NCBI GenBank assembly: GCA_947172415.1
Contig: OX359191.1
Location: 6,634,001 to 6,698,000 of the forward strand
Source of the DNA: Chondrosia reniformis
Lineage: Eukaryota > Porifera > Demospongiae > Chondrillida > Chondrillidae
Direction: 5' to 3'
DNA: 64,000 nt
The stretch's first letter is position 1; each line of letters starts with the position of its first letter. The translations under genes were made by a program, and so were the position numbers. Below, one piece after another: positions 1-11,000 of this stretch. The notes beneath the pieces were generated by a model. The model had not been told where the DNA came from and made no database searches. It was given only the letters and a program-made list of their open reading frames with translations.

Positions 1-455
1 TCAATGCATTGTATAAATAAGAATTGACAATCTCTCCAGTGATTGGAGATTTAAGGATTGACCCTCCATTAGAACAATTAGTCTTTTATAGTTTGATTAT
101 TACTCAAATGGTTGTTTGGAACTTCAATTCCTTCCTCTGTAATCACTCCTTTAGACTTTGTTCCACTTTCTAAGAAATCAAAGTACAATAAATGCAGTAA
201 TGTTGATGTTAGCAGTTGGTTCTATAGTAATGTCCACGATAATCAAACTCAATATGAATGTCCGTTTGATCTACACCATGATCACTAGTCTGTATCGAGT
301 AGTGTCAGTATAGAGCTACGTAGTTCCACCATATCCATCTTATATACTGAGGTGGTTCTCCATAGGCCAGACCACTATCTAACCGCCATATTTATTTGAG
401 AATGTAAAAAGGAGAAGTGCAAGTGATATGAATAGAATGTTCTTTACTTTATTAG
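1..455. other. Left edge, no confident gene
   Basis: No exon could be established here. The next exon (from 456) enters in phase 1, so upstream exons of that gene must lie here or beyond the window. A phase-1-compatible open stretch follows a possible acceptor near 210, but nothing recognisable is encoded in it. Confidence 0.4.
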
Positions 456-1287
456 GAGAATATGAGTTATCCCAAACAGAACCACAAGTCAGTCAAACTG
501 CAGACCAGACAGAACCACAAGTCAGTCAAACTGCAGACCAGACAGAACCACAAGTCAGTCAAACTGCAGACCAGACAGAACCACAAGTCAGTCAAACTGG
601 AGACCAGACAGCAACCATCACAAGTTAGTTAAACAACTCATGAAAATTTTCAAGTACTGCATACATGGTAAATGAATAATGAATGAATACTTGTGAAAAC
701 CAGTGGCTATACCACTAAAATACAGTCACTATAGCCAGTATATTGCATATAAATTGCTTATAAGACAGACATGGCAGGGTCACCAGTATAATCACAGTTT
801 GTAAGTGTATATATATACATAGATATACAGCTTCACTGCATGTAAATGTACTAGTAGTTCATTGTAAAGTTATCATTCCACAGAATGTATGCTACAATAA
901 GTAGACATTGCGTAATTTTAATAAATACGTAAGGCTTAACATGTTGTATATTTGTGTTATATAGCGATGGAAAGGAGACCAGATGAGGTTATAGAATTCC
1001 TGGGCCAACATAGGGAGAGCCATATAAAGTATTGTGATACTAAAGTAGTGCGTTTTGATCTTGAGCGTGAGCATGCCATAACTCAAGGACAGAGACAACA
1101 GTTGGACTCCACTTCAAGTGTAGCTGATGCAAATGACCTGTTCTACCAGTTCCTTTACAATGACCCAGCTCCAAAGACACTTGAAGCAGCTGCTAAAGTA
1201 CTAGAGAAAGCTCCTAATACTACAAACATGAATAAGATGTTTGCAAAGGTTATTGAAGATTTCTTGTCTCTCAAAGTTACCTTATAA
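456..1287 (+). CDS. 3' end of a CARD-like death-fold gene (partial)
   Basis: Two exons of a gene whose 5' part is outside the window or unrecognised: 456..623 and 965..1287. The first follows an acceptor ending ATTAG and encodes four tandem copies of TEPQVSQTADQ; it ends A|GTTAGT in phase 1. The second enters in the matching phase after ATATAG and runs to a TAA stop. Its C-terminal half (LFYQFLYNDPAPKTLEAAAK and following) has the helical pattern of a CARD-type death fold and resembles the CARD exons of the three Death-Death-CARD genes downstream. Such domains are protein-interaction modules of innate immune and apoptotic adaptors. The phase-1 boundaries and the GTTAGT donor are shared with those downstream genes, so this is probably a fourth, more diverged member. 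The exact fold (CARD or DED) is uncertain. Confidence 0.55.
476..608 (+). repeat. 33-bp coding minisatellite, four copies
   Basis: Four head-to-tail 33-bp units, nearly identical, each encoding TEPQVSQTADQ (the last reads TGDQ). They lie inside the exon 456..623 and keep its frame. The peptide is a polar, probably disordered linker ahead of the CARD-like domain. Copy number is likely to vary between alleles. Confidence 0.9.
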
Positions 1288-1289
1288 GG

Positions 1290-1825
1290 TGGGTTTTCAT
1301 GTGTAACTATGTGTGACATCCTTGTAAACTTATATAGCCTGGCTTTGTCTTATAGATTACTCTAGTAAAGTCTATCTGAAGTATATTCCATGGTAGTGTG
1401 GGTGGTCAGAAATATAGACAATAAAAATAGTGCACTCAATCCTCCCTTATTTGGGCACCTTGGGACCGAGCTCAGCCAGTAACTCAGATATGCCCAGAAC
1501 TCAGAAAACACATTACATGTGTTTCACCAGTTCAAATTTGGCATGGCTAACAATGCAACGATTTTTAGTGAATGTGGGTGCCTAACATATCTTCTTGCGA
1601 TCATTCCAAATGTCTGCTGCCATCACCATTTTGTTAACTGTTTTGGGGAAGTGTTGTGTACTAACATTTCACACAGTGTGAGACAATTGTCTCTCCGGAA
1701 CTGGAGGACATTGCTTCCTCAAAAGACTCCTGCCAATGCATATAAAAGCTTGATAGTGTATATAACACATTAGTCTGGTGTGCTATCCCCTACTTCCTGC
1801 CCCCGACGATAATTGTGCAGGGGCG
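1290..1825. other. Intergenic, no gene seen
   Basis: Sequence between the end of the CARD-like gene and a foldback element. Short open frames are present but have no domain pattern, no counterpart elsewhere in the window and no splice context. Confidence 0.5.
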
Positions 1826-1956
1826 AGAAAGTCGGGTCTAGCCGAAATTTAAATACCACACCTCGCCTCAACCAATCACCTTACAGCTACCGATTTCACA
1901 CCAGTAAACTGTTGTCGAGGTGTGGAATTTACATTTTTGGCTAGACCCTACTTTCT
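1826..1956. mobile_element. Foldback element with about 40-bp inverted repeats
   Basis: Left arm 1826..1865 and right arm 1916..1956 are imperfect inverted repeats of about 40 nt around a 50-nt loop. Both arms carry GTCTAGCC and CACACCTCG or their complements. The size and structure fit a MITE or other foldback element. No target-site duplication was established. Confidence 0.6.
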
Positions 1957-1959
1957 CAT

Positions 1960-2577
1960 ACTGTACATAAACTTTGTATGTATGCACAGTTCTAATACTC
2001 ATGATCACAATGCAAAACTGCCAACAGTCATGATTGAGTAGAGTAAGTAGTACTATGTATATGGATCAGTGTGATGGTGATATTACATGAAGTTCTAATT
2101 CTTTTCCTTAGTGTTACTGCAGAGGTTGTGAACTTTTTTAAAACTTCAAAATTGTATGAGATACTTCATAATCTCAACATAAATATACGTATATACACTA
2201 AAATATTGCATGATTTCTAACCTGTATTTCAGCTTTTACACTTATACATTCCTTTATACTTTCACATTATATATGTAAGTAACAAAATGCTGTTCTTTAT
2301 AAACATTCATTAAAAAACTACATTCCTATAGTTTAGTTATTTCTTTAGTTTCGTTGAATTGACAGTATGCCATGTATTCAGTCATAGTCTCGGTGTACTT
2401 CAGCATTGAACAAAGTTTTCCGACGCAAAACATACGATCACAGCAATACAATAATTATAATTGCAACAGTAATAGCAGCATATGATAACAGTATGTACTA
2501 AAATAAGTTCTACCATACTAGTGGTTTTCTCAAGCAAAAACTAAAAGTTAATTCTAGACCTTCACTAGGTATTTTGA
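1960..2577. other. Duplicated 3' flank of the TRAF-like genes
   Basis: From about 1970 this matches the sequence that precedes the other TRAF-like genes on the plus strand (about 15240-15877, 35790-36444 and 61140-61756). It marks the left edge of the segmental duplication. No coding potential was seen. Confidence 0.7.
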
Positions 2578-4380
2578 TCAATCTTGCTTTAGCAGGATAC
2601 TGTCTATTCTGAAGTAGAGGCAGTCCTCTTGTAAATAGGATGTGCCTTCTTTAGCCTTAATAAGTGCTTTATTAGATATAAAATTTCCTGGTCCTCTTCC
2701 GCTTTTTGCTCTATTTGTTTTTGTAACTTGCCCACTTGATTCAATAGGTGTAGCTTTATTAAAGACTATCTTATATGTGTGGTGGTTGTCGTTCTGAAGC
2801 TGGTTCAATAAGCTGACTATAACTATGCCTCTAAAAGGCCACTTTAGTTTGGCATCATTCTCACCTTTCATCAAGTAAATGAACACTGAAACATGTGTTC
2901 CCTTAAATGTGCCATGTCCACCAGGAAGAATATTAAGACACATTTTGTATCCTCTATAGTGTGAGTAGAATGGCTCACTATACCAGTCAGCATTTGTCAT
3001 TCTCTTTTCCATGTGCTGGGTTAGCTTGATGATATAAGGGGGTTAGTAGGTGAGTGGAACGCTAAGCCAAGGTCGCTGCAGTGTGTCCTGCACTGAGCTG
3101 GCTTCACTGGCTGGCTGTATGTCAATGTTGTCAATTCTGAAGTAGAGATGATTATTTTGCAAAAAACAGCATTTCTGCTCTTCTCTGTGGGTTAGCTCAG
3201 AATGGGGAATGAACTTTTGGTGTCCAAGACCTGACTCTCTTTCAACTTCTTGAACACAGCCACTGATATTGGGATTTTCATCATTAAATACAATTGCTTT
3301 TCTATGATGTCTTTCTGGCCAAAGTTGATTCAGCAAGCTGACCGTGATTGTTCCTCTGAAAGGCCAAGTCAGATTGTCATCATTTTCCCCTCTCATCAAA
3401 CAGAAGAAAACTGATAAATGTGAACCTTCGCCAGCACCACATCCATTAATGTAGACATTCATTCGGAATTTGTATCCTCCAGCATGAGAATAAAGTGGGT
3501 TGCTATACCAATTGACTTTACGTTTCTTCAATTCGTCAACATTACCTATCTTTATTATAGTAGGAGGCAGTGGATATTGTGATGGCGTGGTAGAGAGCCA
3601 TGGAGTAAGGGGCGGGGCTACGGATTGCCCAGTGAGGCACATTTGAGTAAGTATGACAGCCATCTTGTTTACACTGCTCATGCACGTGTTCAGGTGACTG
3701 TCTTTATCCTCTTTCATATGCTTCGCAAGGTCTTTCCGTTTCATGACTTCTGTACACCCAATCTGTGCGTACTCACAAGCAACCAATTCCTCCTGGCAGG
3801 TTGCTAGGTGAGCCTTTATGCCACTTCGCTTAATAGATAGCCTACACCCAGCTGGACATGAGATTGGAAAGTTGCTGCACACAGTGTAATGAGAAGTTAC
3901 TATTAAGTCAAATACACCTTGTTTCTTACAATGAGGGCAGTTGAATGATCGCAGTTCACACTCTTCTTCAGTGTGATATTTCACTTTTTCCATCTGTAAT
4001 AGTTTGCCACACTTCAAAGGGCAGGCTGTGAGCTTAAAAGGACAATTCTTTGTCTTATGATCCTCACAGTTTCCAAGTTCTCCCTGCCACTTGCATCCTC
4101 TCTGGCTGTTTAAACACTTGACTTTCAAATTTCTAATCTGTCTAGCAGTGCGATTATCAGCAAAGATTTGACATTCAGACCTGCAAACTGGACAGTGATC
4201 CTTCACTTTGATGCACCCAGCACAGAACACATGACCACACGGACTAGTCTGTTGAGCCTCGTGAACTAACTCCAAACAAATGGGGCATTTGAGGTCTTCC
4301 AACACTCCTGGATCCTTCAGCAGGAAGATATACTCCTGGTCAGCATAACAGGCCTTATATTCTTCAAACTGCTTGGACAT
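2578..4380 (-). pseudogene. TRAF-like RING/zinc-finger/MATH-MATH gene, copy A, with a nonsense codon
   Basis: This copy aligns end to end with the intact copy at 61757..63559 (same total length). In the linker after the first MATH domain the codon CAA has become TAA (plus-strand TTA at 3043..3045). The first open frame is therefore 445 residues: RING, TRAF zinc fingers and MATH1, followed by a stop. The frame resumes at once and MATH2 stays open to 2578, so the change is a single substitution, not decay. The 5' flank is also abnormal: right upstream of the ATG, about 810 bp present in copies B, D and G is missing, which joins the start codon to intron sequence of PTGR1. The copy has probably lost its promoter. 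It could still encode a MATH2-less protein if another promoter drives it. Closest relative: copy G. Confidence 0.85.
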
Positions 4381-4740
4381 AAATGTTCAAGGGTGCAAAT
4401 TTTCACGGAAACACCACCAGATGTTCCAGAAGAAATATTTGCAATTTTTATTTTCGAAACGACATGACCAATGATGAAGTTATGGCCGTTGAAGAATCTG
4501 CCCTATTTAATTTTTCATATCTTTATTTTTGCGGCACTCAGCTCCCATCCATGAAAACAACAAGATCTCACTAGGTTTAGTTCCCTATAGGCCATTTACT
4601 GTACATACATTTAGAATAGACATACAGTATATATAACATGCAGAAAATGGTTATACGTAAGTACAAAAATTACAAAGCTGTATTAATCTATCTAGTAAGT
4701 ATGTATGTAGGTGATACATGAAGAATTGAACAAAGTTTTC
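4381..4740 (-). other. PTGR1 intron 8 remnant with dispersed repeat
   Basis: Matches the PTGR1 intron segments at 18472..18839 and about 39015..39378. An open frame on the plus strand (4383..4574) recurs in the copy at 18474 but has no recognisable domain and lies in an intron. Its right part (from about 4563) carries the 3' half of the hammerhead-bearing dispersed repeat (TAGGTTTAGTTCCCTATAGG). Confidence 0.6.
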
Positions 4741-4747
4741 CCTATAC

Positions 4748-4849
4748 CTCCTGGATCCACCTGTCCAGTTCTTTGAAGGCTACAGGCCACTCTTCAATCC
4801 ACCTCCCTACCATGAATCCTTCAATCCTTAGCTGCTTACCCAAAATTGG
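4748..4849 (-). pseudogene. PTGR1 exon 8 fragment
   Basis: Reverse-strand translation gives a stretch containing EGFMVGRWIEEWPVAFKELD, nearly identical to exon 8 of the two intact PTGR1 genes at 18840..18958 and 39379..39497. The donor side is kept (GGAG|GTATAG). The acceptor side is cut off at about 4850, where the sequence switches to the dispersed hammerhead repeat. The other eight exons are absent. This is a remnant left by a deletion or insertion in unit 1. Confidence 0.85.
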
Positions 4850-4852
4850 CAC

Positions 4853-5010
4853 TGGCCCAGTATATTAACCAAATAAAGAAAGAAAGGACTCCTGTATCCT
4901 CATCCAAAGCTCTCACCAGGTTCAGCTTCCTATAGGCTTTTCGATTTATTACAGAATAGGCATAGCATGTAGGAAAATGGTGTATTAGATTATTCATGGA
5001 CCATCAAAGT
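4853..5010 (+). mobile_element. Hammerhead-bearing dispersed repeat, truncated at the cleavage site
   Basis: Starts with TGGCCCAGTATATTAACC, the sequence that directly follows the predicted cleavage position in the complete copies at 26086 and 50738. The catalytic core itself is missing. It continues through the shared 3' part of the repeat (CTCCTGTATCCTCATCC, then CTTCCTATAGGC, then GCATGTAGGAAAATGG). The left junction lies inside PTGR1 exon 8. Confidence 0.7.
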
Positions 5011-5423
5011 GTTTCAACATTATCACAACCTAGAGAGAAGGTAGATCTGGTAACTGGACGGGAAACAGCTATTTCTATAGTGTATCACCATTATAATATG
5101 TATTCAGTTTTGTTTATTCCTACGGAAAGCTACGTAGCTAGGTGAATTGTACTTTTTATGTGTGCATACGTACACTACATGTAGTATAAGTAGTACATAT
5201 ACACTCAGTTGCTGGGGCAACCTAGGCAAATTATATTCCACAACCGTTGTATAACACTTTGGTCTCTTATTATAGTTATACAATGTGATATCCCGCCGAT
5301 AACTCAGTAAACGCCTATAAGCTTGCGTTATCCTGCAAAATGCATGAAAAGCCTAGGGGTGGAGTGTATAACTATTACGTATATATGTAGTTGTATTTAT
5401 TAGTAGTTTAATTCCCCTTTCAG

Positions 5424-7782
5424 ATTGAACCTGTTTTACATTCACTTTGAGAATGGGGACCCTCACAAGTTTGGTTTGCTGATAAAGAGAGTCAACTATG
5501 CAGTGCACTTCAAGTTAGGAATGTTGCTGAATGTCGACCAGTCAAAGGTAGGTATGGCAATCTTAAGGTACTGTAGGTATGGCAATCTTAAGTTGAAGCA
5601 ACATAAACATGGCCGTCAAAAGGTTTGGTTTAATATTTTACATGAATTGGTTGCACTAAATAACAAGTCAATGGAACTTCAATTAACTGAATAATTAGCA
5701 AATCAGATGTTCATAAAATTAATATATCTGTATATTGTATTAGCTATGTTAATAGGTTAAGTAGTACAAAATTGTCAGTTTTGACTGATTATGATGGGAT
5801 TGTCGCTTTTTATCTAAATTCTCAACTGAAACAGATATGCTGAAGTGTTTTATGACAAATTACAAGCCTTCAATCTATTACGTATATTTGTAGTTGAATT
5901 GTGCAACAAATCGACCTGTTGTGACATTCTACTGTTCTAACAACACAACTTTACAAGCTAAACTTAATACTGAAATATCTCTCATGTCTTCCCCTCCCAC
6001 CCAACCACTCACTTGTACAGCAGTGCATGTTCCATCCTTCAGGCCTCTCAGTGGGTGAAGCAGTGTAGGTGCACTCCCCCTCAGAAGAGGGAGCTGTACA
6101 AGGCTCTCTGGGAGGTCTACCACTTAAGCCACAGAAGGTGAGCAGTGATGCTCTACGTATGTAGTTCAGTTTTGTTGGTAAACACGTCTTATTTATGTCA
6201 CACTTGCTTGTACTACGCTAGTCTACCCATCCTTACACTGCCACTCTACTCTCTTTCCATCTCCATCCTCAGTCTTGCTGCCGCCTTCCTTGGTAAATCT
6301 GTCAAAACCCTAACTGATGAAGATGCCGCAAGTGGAGCTGAACTTACGCGTCTCTCCATTACAGAGGCCCTCATGGACAAGCAACAGTAAGTGTTTGATG
6401 ACCTGCTCAACCTGCCGGCCATGAAGGCCATCGCTGCAGAACCACTACATGAGGTGGGCGGAATGTTACCATGACAACCAAGTCATACTTTCTTTAAACG
6501 TTTTGATTAAATTTGACTTATTTTATTGCTGAAAGTTTGGCTGCATTCCTATGGCAATAGTATATTTAATTCATCTGTACTCAGTAATACAGTACTTTTT
6601 GAGTCGGTTGTCCGGACCAGATGTTGCAATCGGTAACTCGCGACTACCATTTGACCAAGCATTCCCACTAGAATGACGTCACCATGCATGCGATGATAAC
6701 CTTTTACAATTACCGATTGCAATGTCCTGTCTGGACAACCGACCCAAAAAGTACTGTATTACATAAAAGATAAAGGATACATGTTTATGCATTTATTTTT
6801 GCATTTCTTCTGTAGCTGTTAAAAATATTTGTTTCAGGCAAATTAACTGATTTTAAAGCATTTCTAGTGAAAAATAGTCAGTTATTTGATTCTACAGGTA
6901 CAGTGATTGCCTGCATTAGTAACCTTGGTAACGCCATGGTAACCATACCCTCTCCAATTGTGTGTTCAGGACTAGATGTACAAGTGCTGACAAAAAAGAT
7001 GCAACTGTTAACACTAAAGTCAATGGCAACTACAAGAAGTGAGATTGAATTCTCTTTGGTTGAGAGAGAGTTGGACATTGAACCTGCTTCAGTTGATAGT
7101 ACAGTCATCGAAGGTACAGCTAACGCTTTTGAATGCATTATACTGTACAGTTTGTGTGTTATTGCATTCACTTGTTCATATAGCTGTTTGTTTGAAATTG
7201 ATGACAGCCAAAGTTGATCAAATTAACAAGAAGATTGTTGTCAGGTAGAAAGTATAGCATATCACAATACACACGTTCTTTGTTTAATTTGTTCTCAAGC
7301 TCCTCTTAGTTCACGTGATTAACCTGAACTAACCTGACCTCCTGAGGGACATCTGTGGAGTGTCCTAAAGGATTGGCATTTCATTTGGCCTTCCTTATCA
7401 ATTTGACCTTGTATCCGTTATTCACCGTATTTGAAGACATTATATTTTGGCTCTTATACAGAAGTACGCCGTTGTCATGGCAATAGGTTATCACATGTAG
7501 CTGAACAGGAAGTTGTACATCAATTGTCTTACTACTTTAATCAGAATGACATGCGAGATGAGGAACCCACCCTCCCAAAGGGCGGGGTTCTGAAACACAT
7601 ACACCTAAATTCATTACCTAAATCTGGTTCATTGTATTATTTCTCTTCTTCTTAGTGGGTCTACCGTACGTCAATTTGGACCAGAACAGTGGAAGGAAAT
7701 TCACGACAAACTCTCAATTTTCCGAAAAAATCTTAATTCTATTCGTAATAGGTTTGAATCTATCACTAATTTGAAATCTTAG
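5424..7782 (+). pseudogene. EIF3M: eIF3m-like gene, unit 1 copy, 5'-truncated with a stop codon
   Basis: Exons 5424..5547, 6043..6137, 6273..6453, 6816..6897, 6970..7113, 7184..7244 and 7656..7782 join in consistent phases. They encode the C-terminal two-thirds of translation initiation factor 3 subunit M, including the PCI region. Recognisable pieces are VFDDLLNLPAMKAIAAEPLH, LLKIFVSGKLTDFKAFLVKN and RQFGPEQWKEIHDKL. The protein normally belongs to the eIF3 complex on the 40S ribosome. This copy lacks the exon found at 25727..25863 in unit 2, because the unit 1 junction at 4850 removed it. It also has TAA in place of TAC after MDKQQ (6388..6390). In contrast to the other two copies, the 6043..6137 exon is full length (ends VYHLSHR). 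Two defects make a working product unlikely. Confidence 0.8.
6584..6762. mobile_element. MITE in an eIF3m intron (unit 1)
   Basis: About 180 bp with long terminal inverted repeats. The left end reads GTAATACAGTACTTTTTG and the right end is its near-perfect complement; further in are GGTTGTCCGGAC and its counterpart. It lies between the eIF3m exons ending at 6453 and starting at 6816. It is present at the same site in units 2 and 3, so it inserted before the duplications. Confidence 0.75.
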
Positions 7783-8007
7783 TTGCCATGCCAACAACCG
7801 TTTCCATGACTATGAAAACACCTTCTCTTCCACACTGGACTGATAAATTGCAGCTTTATCTAATTCTGTTAACTTATCTCTTTAAGCACAAACACTATAT
7901 TGAGTAGTTTGTATACCTGTATTGTGAAGATTGTTAATGTTGATATGTACGACTATAATATAGCTACGTACATATGCAAACAAACATGACGGAAATACAT
8001 GATAAAC

Positions 8008-8050
8008 ACATGACATCACGGTACTTCCCCCGGGACTTCACCTCTTAACA
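8008..8050 (+). promoter_or_regulatory. Conserved block upstream of the Death-domain gene start (unit 1)
   Basis: The segment just before the ATG, with TGACATCACGGTACTTCCCC and a CCCGGGACTTCACC stretch, is almost unchanged in the three Death-Death-CARD genes, while surrounding intergenic sequence differs by small indels. Proximal promoter or 5'UTR function is inferred from position and conservation. No TATA box is evident. Confidence 0.35.
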
Positions 8051-11000
8051 ATGGCGAGAAGCATGAATGAAGGCCCAAACCTTCTTTCAGGTGAGAGAAA
8101 GAATGAACTAATACTTACTGCAGTCAGATCAGTTGTTTTTCTGTCAACAAAAAGAGTTTACCATCAAATATAGAACCAGTGTAGATACAGTATATTTCGT
8201 TTAGACAAGCTCAACCATAGCTAATTAAGAACCAGTGTAGATACATTAGACAAGCTCAACTTTTACTAATGACGTACTGACTAAATTGTATTTCCAATAT
8301 TCTTTTCCGCCGTACATCTATGAAAATAATGAAAGGTACGCTAACCTTCCTCGATATGAATTAGTCTAGCATATCTAAGTGTATTGGAGATGTAATACAT
8401 TTCCAACCTTAAGGCTTTGAAGGAGGTGCTAAAATGTGTTTTGATTACAAGATGTTGTCATAATTGAATGAATGTTTGCTAGTATTGATTTAGTTGCTTC
8501 ATGTATACTTCTGTCTTCTCCTCCATTCCTGAATTGAATACATCATTGCAATGGAACAATAGTCCGTGAGTATCTGTTTAATGTGAATCCTTTATAATGA
8601 CATTATAAAGCACATTGTATAGTAATTGACTGCCTACGTACATAGCAACATGTAATTTGTGAATGTATCTCTGAGATGTTCACTTTACTAAGGAATATGT
8701 TTTGATTTTAAGATGTTGTCATAATTGAATGAATGTTTGCTAGTATTGATTTAGTTGCTTCATGTATACTTCTGTCTTCTCCTCTATTCCTGAATTGAAT
8801 ACATCATTGCAATGGAACAGTTGAACGTGAGTGTCTGTTTAATGTGAATTATAGTGAAGCACATTGTGTAATAATTGACTACCTATGTACATAGCAACAT
8901 GTAATTTGTGAATGTGTCTCTGAGATGTTCACTTTACTAAGGAATATGTTTTGATAGCAAGATGTTGTCATAATTGAATGAATGTTTGCTAGTATTGATT
9001 TAGTTGCTTCATGTATACCTCTGTCTTCTCCTCCATTCCTGAATTGAATACATCATTGCAATGGAACAGTTGAATGTGAGTGTCTGTTTAATGTGAATTA
9101 TAGTGAAGCACATTGTGTAGTAATTGACTACCTATGTACATAGCATCATGTAATTTGTGAATGTGTCTCTGAGATGTTAACTTTATTAATGAATATGTTT
9201 TGATTGCGAGATGTTGTCATAATTGAATGAATGTTTGCTAGTATTGATTTAGTTGCTTCATGTATACTTCTGTCTTCTCCTCCATTCCTGAATTGAATAC
9301 ATCATTGCAATGGAACAATAGGTTGTGAGTGTCTGTTTAATGTGAATTATAGTGACAAAATGAAGCACATTGTGTAGTAATTGACTACCTACGTATATAG
9401 CAACATGTAATTTGTGAATGTGTCTCTGAGATGTTCACTTTATTAATGAATATGTTTTGATTGCAAGATGTTGTCATAATTGAATGAATGTTTGCTAGTA
9501 TTGATTTAATTGCTTCATGTATACTTCTGTCTTCTCCTCCATTCCTGAATTGAATACATCATTGCAATGGAACAGTTAAACGTGAGTGTCTGTTTAATGT
9601 GAATTATAGTGAAGCACATTGTGTAGTAATTGACTACCTATGTACATAGCATCATGTAATTTGTGAATGTGTCTCTGAGATGTTCACTTTATTAATGAAT
9701 ATGTTGTGATTGCAAGATGTTGTCATAATTGAATGAATGTTTGCTAGTATTGATTTAATTGCTTCATGTATACTTCTGTCTTCTCCTCCATTCCTGAATT
9801 GAATACATCATTGCAATGGAACAATAGGGTGTAAGTGTCTGTTTAATGTGAATATTGTATACATAATGATGTCTAAAGCACATTCTCTGTTTATTACGTA
9901 TTTTGTGGGTGTGACATTGACTTTTTTTCCTGTAAATGTTTTCAAAATGTCCTGTATTGTTAATGTTATTCATTAATATTATGTTATTCATTTTTTCCCA
10001 AAACAGGTTGTACGTATATGCTAATGTATTTTGTACATATGTATAAATGTTAAATAAATACTCTTAAAATCCTTTCCTGCCCAAATTTATATCATTGCGA
10101 TAGAACAACATTGGTCATGTTACACATACATAATCAAAAGTATATAGCTTTTTACATTTCACTGCTAAAGTGTAAGCTAATATTTTATATCTCATTGTTA
10201 GTGTTATGTGAAAGACCAAAGATTGATGATTTGGATGATCTGGTGGTACCTCATTTGAGCAATGATTGGAATAAAGTTGGATCTAACCTTGATATCCAGG
10301 GACCTGTTTTAGGAATAGTCAAACGGGAGCATCACAACATTCCAGAGAAATGTGCTAGCAGCATGTTTGATGAGTGGCTGGAGCATTCCCCAGGGACAGG
10401 AAGAAAGGAGAGAACATGGAAGACTGTACTCACTTCACTGAGAAACAGTGGAAGAGAAGACATTGCCAAAAATGTAACTGACCATTTCACATGGGAAGAA
10501 ATTACAAGTAAGTAACAATATACTACGTATAATATATCATATCTTGTGATGTTGTTAATTGTAGTCGTAGCACACACACAGTCTGTGTATATAAATATGA
10601 CTGATGTACATACGTACATGTTTATTATAAAATATCCGCTAGTGCACAAAGCCTAACATATTATTTCAGTAACTATATATAGCACAATCTCCTCCCTCCA
10701 CACATACATAAGGACATTCTTATACTTAAATATAAGGGGTGATGAATGAGATGCCAAATAAAGCTGACCTGAGGAGCCTCGTGATCCAGCAGATAGCAAG
10801 GATGTGGAGGGCAGTGGGTCGGCTCTTGGGAATCAGTAGCTCCACTCTGAAATACATTGAGGAGAGAGTGAAAGGAGACACACTCCAAGCCAGTCGGTTG
10901 ATGTTTGACCTGTGGCTGAATGGGGCTGAGGGCACGGGAGACGAGAAGCGTACATGGTGCACTATCATCAGAGCTCTGGTACATAGTGGCCTCTCTGGTC

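Noticed and set aside
1519..1773. 84-codon plus-strand frame
   Set aside because: No domain, no counterpart in other units and no splice or promoter context.
5832..5880. YAEVFYDKLQAF frame as a possible eIF3m exon
   Set aside because: It does not fit the splice phase of the neighbouring exons, and 6043..6137 joins both neighbours in phase and matches the expected eIF3m order.
6878..7171. Minus-strand frame over the eIF3m exons
   Set aside because: Shadow of the plus-strand eIF3m exons, whose product is recognisable and whose splice phases agree.
8437..9850. Reading the intron array as a CRISPR-like or simple satellite array
   Set aside because: Not CRISPR: a eukaryotic intron with 250-bp units and only 3-6 variable nt. 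A plain satellite does not explain the invariant AG and GTRAGT around a variable triplet, though this remains the null hypothesis.
10332..10984. Minus-strand frames opposite the Death-domain exons
   Set aside because: Antisense shadows of conserved coding exons; the plus-strand exons join in a single phase and encode recognisable Death domains.
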